Positions 52,088-60,300 of a stretch of 60,716 nucleotides of DNA are shown one piece after another. A program made the translations under genes and the position numbers. How positions within the stretch are numbered: the first letter of the stretch is position 1; every line of letters starts with the position of its first letter. The notes beneath the pieces were generated by a model. It was not told the DNA's origin and ran no database searches. It saw only the letters and a program-made list of their open reading frames with translations. The stretch covers positions 1-60,716 of the forward strand of contig CAZHWT010000004.1 of assembly GCA_964536215.1 (NCBI GenBank), given 5' to 3'. The stretch is from CAZHWT01 sp964536215. Its GTDB lineage: Bacteria; Patescibacteriota; CAZHWT01.

Positions 52088-54898
52088 TTAACTACTTCGC
52101 TTATACAAGTTCAAACTAAAGCCAAGTAGTAGCAGTATCCCACCCAACAATGCCCCTAAAGTCACTGGTGAACCCGTAGCAGGTAGTGGCAAACCTGTTG
52201 ACTGCGCTGGTGCTGCGGCCTCTGACAAAACCGCTGGACCGGCTGGATCAACAATAATGCCATTTGCAATTCCATCTACATCTAACTGCCCACCATCAGT
52301 AACCTGGTAACTGATTACTAGGACAGAACTTCCCCCAATAACTCGCCTCTCAAACAAAGCGTCAGGAACGGTCTGAAAACTGCCATGGTTAAATTTGCGC
52401 AGTACATAATTACCGGCCGGAGCATTGTAGTAATACTGCGTCACCGTCGTGGTATAACCTGGCGTACCACAGTTAGCATTAAAATCTAGTAAGCCTAGGG
52501 GATAGCTAAACTCATCATCGCGAGCGAGAGTAGCTTGGTTTTTAACACTAACATTGCTAAGAGAACAACTTGCATCCACCTTAGCCACCACTTCATATCC
52601 GGTGGTAGGGTAATTGATACTGGTAACATTATCTTGACTAGCATCAGCAGTACTATCTCCGTCTAAGTCGACATTACTCAAAATGTGAACCGTACGGACC
52701 ACCTCAACCGCAGCGTTGCCCGCTTGATCAACCACATTATATTTAACGATGTATGTGTCGGGGATAGCAGTGTTGACAGGGTTAACAATGGCAATAGATC
52801 CGGTCAGGTCTCCGCTTAGCGCATCAGCGGCCGTAGCCCCAGCATCACTATATGATTGACCTTGAATAAGCGAAATTGACTCTGAGCCGGTACGGGTAAT
52901 TACTGGCGGGGTTGTATCAATCGTCCAGGTATAAGGGCTGGTCTCCACGTTATTGCCGGCCGCGTCCCTAGCTCGCACTGTTACAGTATGAGAGCCTTCA
53001 ACTAAACCAGTGAAATTCTTCTGACTAGCACAGCTATTAAAACTTCCGCTGTCCAGCTTGCAGCTAAAACTAATAGGGAGAGACAGAGCATCGGTTGCCT
53101 GGAAGACAAAGCCAGCACTAGTCTGATTAGTTATTAGATCGGGAAAACTATCCAAAGTAATCGACGGGTTGGTCGTATCCCAAATCAGGGTAAAGTCGTC
53201 ATAAGCACTGTTGCCAGCCTCATCGACCACTGTCAAACGAAGGACATAGCTGCCATCTTGGCTTATGGCGGAGATGGTCGGCTTCAGCACACTGGCATCG
53301 GTAAAGCTGACTGTGCCGGAGCCAGTTTGCTTTGTCCATGCATAGCTAGCAATACCACTCCCCGCATCACTGGCAGCAGCTTCGCTTTGACTAAAACTAG
53401 CATTGGTCTGTTGATTGCTCCCAGCATCTACCGCTGGAGCCGTTAAATCATAGTCAAAAGTATGAGTGACAGTCGCGAAACCAGCGCCACCTGCCAGCTC
53501 ACCACGCACATACAATGTAATCGCGTTGCCTTCACTCGGGGCCGGAATATCTGCACCAAGACCGCCACAATCCACCGTCGACCAATCAGTGTTATTCCAA
53601 CTAAATTGACAGGTATCACTGTCACCCCAATCAACTGCCGGACTCCAACTGTTTATTTTGGCTGAATCAACCGGGCTTGAAATCAAAATGGTTGGATATG
53701 GCGGTACATCAGCATTATCAAGCAGAGTTGGGTAAGCACCATCGTGAGCCTCCCATATGGTACTAAAATCCCATTCGTTACCAGCATTATTGTATACGGC
53801 ATGAGTATGAGTCAGGCCTTGAAATACGCTACCATCGGCTACATCACTAACGCCACTAGTAGCACCACTTCCTACTGGTGTGCCAGTCACACTATAGGAA
53901 TTTGCCAGGCTTGTTTGGTTATAGCCGGCAAATCCCCCAAAGGGTGCTATACCAGCGCTAACAGTACCAACGGCAAAATCATTTTGTATAACATTGCCCC
54001 CCTCACCAAAAAGCCCGCCCGAATTGTATCCGGGGCCAGTTATAGTTACATTGCCCGTAGCATAGGAATTGGTAATAGTCCCCGCTACTCCTGCTATTCC
54101 GCCAAATGAGTTTTCTGAATTAGCGGGAGTAGTCACATTACCGGTAGCGTAGCTATTAGAAATAGTTGCCGCCCCGGCATGACCAACCAGACCACCAACA
54201 TCATTTTTTCCAGATACATTGGCGCTTGACCATGATCGAGAAATAGTTCCGCCCGATTGCCAACCACTTATACCACCGGCCCACGTAGTCGGTGTCGACA
54301 CAGTGCCATCTTTAACCGAGCTAAGGGTAATATTCCCATTACCAAGGCCCGAAATACCACCGACCGAATTAGCCGCCGACGTCAGGCTGGGGTTCACAAT
54401 ATGAACACGCGTAATTGACCCCCCATTAAACCCCGTTACACCACCAACATTGGACGCCCCATCAAAAACGGGATTCTTGATTGTTAGGTTGGAGACAGTG
54501 GCGGATGAGGAAAGATACCCAAACAGACCAACATAATTGGTTGCCGACCGAGAGATAACCATGCCCGTCAAAGTGTGATCAGCACCGTCTAAAGATCCCG
54601 CAAACTGGCTGGAATTATCACTAATTGGTTGCCACCCGCTACCCGTGTTAGCACTAGAGCCGGCATAGGTCGAATAGCCAGCGCTATTTTCATCCAAGTC
54701 TGCCATCAATATATAACTAGCGCTCAAATTGTTGCGAACATCGTTTAAATCGGACCAGCTAGCAATTTGATAAGGATCTCCAGGGGATCCGTCACCCCCA
54801 CCAAAAGCATGGACCTGAGGAGTTAGACCCGCAAAACTTATTAAAACGAGTGATACAATACAAAGTAGAATCTGGACTTTTTTTAGGCAATGTTTCAT
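52088..54898 (-). CDS. LPATG-anchored surface protein with GLUG repeats
   Basis: A 936-residue exported protein. The signal peptide is about 1-31. Residues about 80-370 hold GLUG-type beta-helix repeats (GGLVGHAGAATISNSYATGNVT and variants). Two or three Ig-like domains follow (TAPAVDAGSNQQTN; NPSITLDSFPD; a DUF5011-like SYSDAGATAADALSGD). A choice-of-anchor U-like domain (about 740-895, DLDGDSTADASQDN to VTDGG and IIVDPAG) and LPATGS, a membrane helix and KRSS tail complete it. It is probably an adhesin. It shares the anchor domain with 39270-41132 and 42510-44462. Confidence 0.88.
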   Translation of the reverse strand: MKHCLKKVQILLCIVSLVLISFAGLTPQVHAFGGGDGSPGDPYQIASWSDLNDVRNNLSASYILMADLDENSAGYSTYAGSSANTGSGWQPISDNSSQFAGSLDGADHTLTGMVISRSATNYVGLFGYLSSSATVSNLTIKNPVFDGASNVGGVTGFNGGSITRVHIVNPSLTSAANSVGGISGLGNGNITLSSVKDGTVSTPTTWAGGISGWQSGGTISRSWSSANVSGKNDVGGLVGHAGAATISNSYATGNVTTPANSENSFGGIAGVAGTITNSYATGNVTITGPGYNSGGLFGEGGNVIQNDFAVGTVSAGIAPFGGFAGYNQTSLANSYSVTGTPVGSGATSGVSDVADGSVFQGLTHTHAVYNNAGNEWDFSTIWEAHDGAYPTLLDNADVPPYPTILISSPVDSAKINSWSPAVDWGDSDTCQFSWNNTDWSTVDCGGLGADIPAPSEGNAITLYVRGELAGGAGFATVTHTFDYDLTAPAVDAGSNQQTNASFSQSEAAASDAGSGIASYAWTKQTGSGTVSFTDASVLKPTISAISQDGSYVLRLTVVDEAGNSAYDDFTLIWDTTNPSITLDSFPDLITNQTSAGFVFQATDALSLPISFSCKLDSGSFNSCASQKNFTGLVEGSHTVTVRARDAAGNNVETSPYTWTIDTTPPVITRTGSESISLIQGQSYSDAGATAADALSGDLTGSIAIVNPVNTAIPDTYIVKYNVVDQAGNAAVEVVRTVHILSNVDLDGDSTADASQDNVTSINYPTTGYEVVAKVDASCSLSNVSVKNQATLARDDEFSYPLGLLDFNANCGTPGYTTTVTQYYYNAPAGNYVLRKFNHGSFQTVPDALFERRVIGGSSVLVISYQVTDGGQLDVDGIANGIIVDPAGPAVLSEAAAPAQSTGLPLPATGSPVTLGALLGGILLLLGFSLNLYKRSS

Positions 54899-55059
54899 AT
54901 GCTTTACGCTTAATTGTTTACTATCGACCTCAGATATTAATTCTATATCCCCTGATTATAAATAACAAGCAATCATATTTTATTCAACCTTAAGCGGTTT
55001 GAGCGGTCCGTCAGGAACTATATTTGGCTCAGTAGGAAGAATCTAAAAGCCTGTTGTGC

Positions 55060-56001
55060 TTAATCAATACAATGTTGAATAAAAACGATTACTATGTTTA
55101 GTATAAAACGAGCATCCTTTTCTTCGGCATAGTCTTTTTTCGGGTGAGCATCACCAAATAACTTTCGGTATTCCATCACCGTAGATTCAAGCCCTTTTAT
55201 CACTTTTTTTGAAAGTAAATCATCAGGCAGAATGCCCTTTCTAATCCCCTCATCGACCAAATCACTAATATCTCCCTTGCCTATCTTGCCTTTAACCTTT
55301 ATCTGTAAAAATGCCTGCAATGCAGAGACTAGGTGGGTAATAGATGTGCTGTAAGACTTTTGATTGGTGCGCTGATATTCAGACAGCGCATTTGATAGCT
55401 CTTTTTGAACAGGGCTCCATTGATCACCGGCAAGCTTAGCGAACGTGGGTTCTATCACATAAGCTTCAATGAGCTTATCTTGGCGTGGTACAAAACCTTG
55501 TCTAGTTAGGCAAAGATTTACAGCAAAATGCTCGAAGACATCATTGATTGCGTTAGCGAATCTATCAAATTGAGCAAATGCTGCTTCTAGGTCTTCGTCA
55601 CTAGCATTTTCGCCCAACTTACTATCATTTATTAATTTAGAAGCATAAATACTTAGCAATTGAATCGCAACATCGGATTCTTGGAACCTCAAAATATTAA
55701 AGAAATCTTCTTGAGCATGTTCTCTGCAGCAACTTTTAAAGTAACCATATTCGAAATGAATCCCTCCATGTTCAAAAAGTTTATGGCCAAAAGTATTATA
55801 CTTGTATTCTTCGTTAAGAAATAAAATACAGCGGACTATGTCATCCGCCTCATCAAACCAGTCTCTGGCTAGTAAAAATTTAAGTACTTTCTTTTTATCG
55901 TCTTCCGAAAGTTCACCCCAAGATCGTAAATCCAACGACGGCTTAAGCATGTGTTTAACTTGTGGAGAAGTTTCGCTCCAAAGCTTGAAAGGATTATTCA
56001 T
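55060..56001 (-). CDS. hypothetical protein with HEPN/Abi-like C-terminus
   Basis: A 313-residue soluble protein. The N-terminal 200 residues are helical and unrecognised. The C-terminal 100 residues resemble the HEPN domains of abortive-infection proteins: STSITHLVSALQAFLQIKV, then RKLFGDAHP (an R-X6-H motif) and DARFILNIVIVFIQHC. HEPN domains with this motif are often RNases in toxin or phage-defence systems. The gene looks more AT-rich than its neighbours and lies beside tRNA-Gln, which suggests transfer. I start at ATG 56001; a weak TAGTAC lies 7 bases upstream. A defence role is inference. Confidence 0.7.
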   Translation of the reverse strand: MNNPFKLWSETSPQVKHMLKPSLDLRSWGELSEDDKKKVLKFLLARDWFDEADDIVRCILFLNEEYKYNTFGHKLFEHGGIHFEYGYFKSCCREHAQEDFFNILRFQESDVAIQLLSIYASKLINDSKLGENASDEDLEAAFAQFDRFANAINDVFEHFAVNLCLTRQGFVPRQDKLIEAYVIEPTFAKLAGDQWSPVQKELSNALSEYQRTNQKSYSTSITHLVSALQAFLQIKVKGKIGKGDISDLVDEGIRKGILPDDLLSKKVIKGLESTVMEYRKLFGDAHPKKDYAEEKDARFILNIVIVFIQHCID

Positions 56002-56548
56002 AAATGCAGTACTACCTAGCACAGCTCCTCAATAGCATTAGCTGATGAATACAACATAAATACCAATATTAGCAAATCTAATGGAGCATTGAACTTACCC
56101 TAACAACGCCCAGCTTGGCTGGTGTCCAAAGGTATAGTATGCCTAAATAACAGAGATGGGCAATAGGCAAGCATATCGTAGGCCTGGTACTTCTCCGCCG
56201 ATTAGCTGATCAGGCCCCTAGCGTGTCTATGATGATCGTTGCCATTTAGCTCTTTTCTAGATAACGAACAGTGACAAGAGACTTCACCTCCATGGTGAGA
56301 CAACCAAATAACAATATTTATAGAAAATACTCCAGAGAGCATGGATTTGAATTTATCTTCTGAGATAGACCGATGCAACCAGACCTATCTCGAACAATAT
56401 CTAACGCTGGCTGGCGGACCTGGTACTTCGCTTTGCTCAGGTTCATAATTCATGATATAGGTATTTTAAAAAACCGATATCACTTCATTATTCAGCGAAC
56501 AACGCTTTGCGCCTTCAAGTCTGCGGACTACACAGCCAAATAAAATAC
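56002..56548. other. spacer with duplicated tRNA 3' end
   Basis: No gene is seen in either strand. TGGCTGGCGGACCTGG at 56408-56423 repeats the 3' end of tRNA-Gln (56576-56591). A GGCCTG/CAGGCC pair near 56183-56216 could form a structured RNA, but I cannot name one. Confidence 0.5.
56408..56423 (-). repeat. 16-base copy of tRNA-Gln 3' end
   Basis: Exact copy of the T-arm end, acceptor strand, discriminator and CCA of the tRNA gene 168 bases away, in the same orientation. Such copies mark att sites of elements that integrate into tRNA genes. Confidence 0.65.
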
Positions 56549-56565
56549 CCTCAGACAAACTGAGG
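56549..56565 (-). terminator. terminator of tRNA-Gln
   Basis: Stem CCTCAG/CTGAGG with a 5-base loop, followed on the minus strand by GTATTTTATTT, 10 bases after the tRNA. Confidence 0.75.
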
Positions 56566-56575
56566 AATTTTTATT

Positions 56576-56649
56576 TGGCTGGCGGACCTGGATTTGAACC
56601 AAGAATACCTCCTCCAGAGGGAGGCGTGATGCCATTTCACCATCCGCCA
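56576..56649 (-). tRNA. tRNA-Gln(CTG)
   Basis: A 74-base cloverleaf with encoded CCA. The acceptor stem TGGCGGA/TCCGCCA is perfect, with the U1-A72 pair typical of tRNA-Gln. The D arm is GTGA/TCAC, and the anticodon stem is CCTCC/GGAGG around CTCTGGA (anticodon CTG). The T arm CTTGG/CCAGG has loop TTCAAAT, and the discriminator is G. It reads CAG codons. Confidence 0.95.
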
Positions 56650-56846
56650 ACATACAGCTTCGCTGTAGAATATTGAATTAGGAATTTTGAATAATGAATA
56701 TTCTTTATTCAGGATTCTTAATACCTACCTGGCCTGGCCAAGCTCTGGGATTGTACCAAAAATCACTGCTAAGCTCAAGAAAAACTGCTTATACCAATAA
56801 ATATCCATTTAAATAGCTATTTATTCGTATCCAGCCTAACCCATCG

Positions 56847-57035
56847 CTACACTTCTTCTGGCATAACTGCCCAGCAGATCATATACATAACAAACCCCGG
56901 GAAAAACCCGGTTACCAGAATAAATAGCGCCCAGGCAATCCGCGCCAATGCCACGTCCACCCCAAAATAAGCCGCCATACCTGCTGCCACCCCAGCCACC
57001 ATTCGATCACTTTTAGAACGCATCAATCGTTTCAT
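56847..57035 (-). CDS. PspC-domain small membrane protein
   Basis: A 62-residue PspC-domain protein: the RMVAGVAAGMAAYFGVDVALARIAWALF signature followed by one strongly hydrophobic helix and PEEV. PspC proteins sense or relay envelope stress; stand-alone copies are common in Gram-positive and CPR genomes. GAGGAAAG precedes the ATG. A GAATAAATA/TATTTATT pair follows the stop. Confidence 0.93.
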   Translation of the reverse strand: MKRLMRSKSDRMVAGVAAGMAAYFGVDVALARIAWALFILVTGFFPGFVMYMICWAVMPEEV

Positions 57036-57347
57036 AACTATCTTTCCTCTATATCTATTTTATATTGTTCAACTATACATATAAACCTCAGGATTGTACC
57101 AAAAAGCCACCTCAGGCGCAAAACCGCCTATCTCCTCTGGCAGAAACAACCAATAGACGAGTAGGCAAGTAGGGTACGCAAATGCCAAGGTGCAAGAGTC
57201 CAACTGCCAAATACGGTTAATCGCTCACTGCAAATCGTTAATCGTAAATCGTAAACCCCGATTCAATCGGGGTCAAGTCGAGAATGACAAAGAATAAACG
57301 ATTTGCGATTATCGATTAACAGCCTGTCCGCCTCTGGCGGAATCTAC
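57036..57347. repeat. repeat-rich spacer
   Basis: A partial reverse copy of the conserved block of the composite repeat (57179-57218), CCCCGATTCAATCGGGG at 57256-57272, a TCGAGAATGAC element near 57278, and the hairpin TCCGCCTCTGGCGGA at 57327-57341. No gene is seen. Confidence 0.75.
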
Positions 57348-57377
57348 AATAAATATCCAATTAATTGGATATTTATT
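57348..57377 (-). terminator. 30-base perfect palindrome overlapping a stop codon
   Basis: AATAAATATCCAATT followed directly by its complement. It contains the TAA of the LamG gene, and on the minus strand ends in ATTTATTG, so it likely ends that transcript. Confidence 0.65.
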
Positions 57378-60300
57378 CCCCCCACCTCACCGCCCCACCG
57401 TTATACAACGTCTTAATCTGGGCATCTGTCAGCATGTAGTTAAATATCTGCACATCATCAAGCAAGCCTTCATAGAAACCGGTTGCCACTCCTCCGGCAT
57501 AATACATTCCAATTGTATTAACTCCAGGGCCTACCGTTTGCCCCATTCTGCTGCTAGATGGAGCGCTAAAATTTATAAGCACTCCATTCCGATATATAGA
57601 CGTAACACCTTCAGGGTCTATGGTGATCAGAACATGTTGCCACTGGTCAGTTTGAATAACTTGCTTGCTCATAACTTGAGAACCGCAACCAGTCCGCAAC
57701 CATAGCTGAGAATTGTAGAGAACCAGATATTGGCTAGCCGGCGTACAACCACTAGTAGGCCCCCAGGCATACAGTGCTCTGTAGTGAGCGTCTACACTAC
57801 TTGGCTTAATCCACATAGAAATAGTCATATTAGAAGTTGGCAGCACCGTATTGGTTACATCCACATAATCATCCACCCCATCAAAACTCATGGCCGAGTT
57901 ATACTTCCCACTCTTAGCCATCCCCCAAGCACTGGCCGCATTCTCACAGTTTCCAACAGCCGTTGTCCCACCACTCCCTAAGCTCAACACTCCATCCAAT
58001 CCATTTCCCGACGAATCATGAATCGCTGTCCCACTACATTCGTCAAACTTATAATGCGCAATTGGTTTACCATAGTTATAATCCCAGGCAACTTGAGCCG
58101 GCGTGCGGGCATAGTCGTAAACACGTATTTCATCCAACTGCCCATGCAGATGTTCAAAGTAGCTACCAGTACCATCCTGTTTACTCCCAACCGTAAAGGG
58201 GATAGTCGATGACCCAAGTGGTGTGCCACCAGTACTACGAGACTCCAGAATACCGTTAATATACAGCTGCTTAGTTGACCCTGTCTGAGTACCAACAACA
58301 TGGTACCACCGTCCCGTTACTGGCACAGTGCTAGAAGCAATCCGACTACCACCGCCACCACCATCCCCGGTCCAAAACGCAAAATGGTTGTCGGTATCTA
58401 TTTGAAGAAGATACTGTTGACTCACCCCCGGTCGCCACTTACCCACAAACGTGTAAAAATGGCTATCAATCACCTCCAGCTGTACCCATGCCTCCACAGT
58501 GATACTGGTGGGGTTAAGATCCGCCTCACTACTAGTAGTCGTATAATCATCACCATCAAAGTAGCCGGCTTTACCAGTCCTGCCCGGCCCATACTGCGCT
58601 CCACTACCATGCCAGCTCCCCTCGTGATTGTTACCCGACACATCCGCAACCGTAGCCCCACTCCCCTCCTCAAAGTCATATGCCACCACCGGCGCAGCAC
58701 AATCAGAGGTATCCCCTGGCACACAATACTTGCTCCCAGCGGAATTAGACGGTTTAGTAGCAGTTTGGCCAGTTCCGGTGGTAGTTGATTCAGTAGAGGT
58801 GCTGCCAATAATACTTCCCGCAGATTGATTGTAGTCGACGAGAATAGCTTGAGGAGTAAGTGCAGCATTGTACAGCTTTACTTCATCAATAGAACCTTGA
58901 AAGTAAAGTGGTGTTCCGGTTGTTCGTGAGCCAATTCTAAAGGTGGTACTCGTAGCGCTCTTAGTGCCAGTAAAAGGAACTCTTGCCCCCAACTTCCCAT
59001 CCACATACACCAAAACGCCAGATCCATCAAATACGCCTAAAACATGCTGCCACTTATTTACTTCTAGAGGTTGTGGATAGGTAGCAATAAAATTAGCAGA
59101 CCCATTAGTAACCACAAAAGCTATAGAGCTTCCTTGTTGTTGCAGCTCATATTGAGCACTGCTAACTGACCCTCCCGACTTGCCAGCAATGGTGTGATAC
59201 CCCAATAAAGTAGCGGGCTTAATCCAAGCACTCAACGTAACCGGCCCTCGAATATCCGCCATAGCAGAATTCTCACTCTCCACAAAATCATCCACCCCGT
59301 CAAACCTAATACCCCCTCGCGTCTTACCATCTACACTCCACCCAGAATCAGCCACAGCTGGACTAGCCACATTTTTAACAGTCCCATCCAACCCACTTCC
59401 TGCCACCCCAGAGTTGCGTGCCACTACCCCTTTGCCTTCATCAAACTTCCAATACCCCACCGGAGAATCTACTGCCGATTGTCCCGCCTGCATATCCTGC
59501 ACAACCTGTCCGGGAGTACGGGCATAGTTATAAATCTTAAACTCATCAAGCAAGCCTTTTAATCGATAGAGACTAGTTGTATCATCACCAGCCAGCATAA
59601 GACTATCTACCGATATGCCCGCAAAGGCAGCGTCCAAGTCACTCGTTAATGTGCCATCTAGATAGGCCTTAATTCTACCGTCGCTTGCAGTAGCAACAAG
59701 AGCAATATAATGCCACTGATCATCGTCCAAATGTTTGCCTGGAAGAAACACTTTAGGAGTCGATTCTCCTAGATACCCATACAGACCATTGTGAGCATCG
59801 CCATTAAAATAAATTGCTGCGTTGCCGTTGCTTTGAAAAATGCGATAGAAGCTACCTGGTTGCATAGGCGTCCTTTGCCACCAACCTATTGATATATCCT
59901 TTGCAGCAAAAGACATATCAGCAACATCTATAACCCCATCTACACCGTTAAAACTTCCAGCCTTACCAACCTGCCCCGCCACATACCGATCACTGGTTCC
60001 ACTCCACGTCCCAGTATGTCCATTCCCCGACTTGTCATAAACGGAATTTCCCGACCCTTCTTCAAAATCATAATACGCCACCGGCTTGGGAGCGTAGGTA
60101 TAGAGTTGCTGAACCTCTGACGATGTGAGGGCTCGATTGTAGATCCGAGCTTCATCCATACCGCCATCAAACTGAGCGCTGCCATTAACTCTACCGATAT
60201 AAGCACCCCCTCCGTTATTTGCATGACGTACAGCTGGGTCCCAGGTTGCAGTAGAAGACAACTCTCCATTTAGATAGAAGGACGCTGCAGACTTCTCATT

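Noticed and set aside
56041..56548. A structured noncoding RNA or second tRNA
   Set aside because: Only the 16-base 3' end of the tRNA is repeated, without the other arms; no tmRNA, RNase P or SRP pattern is recognisable by eye.
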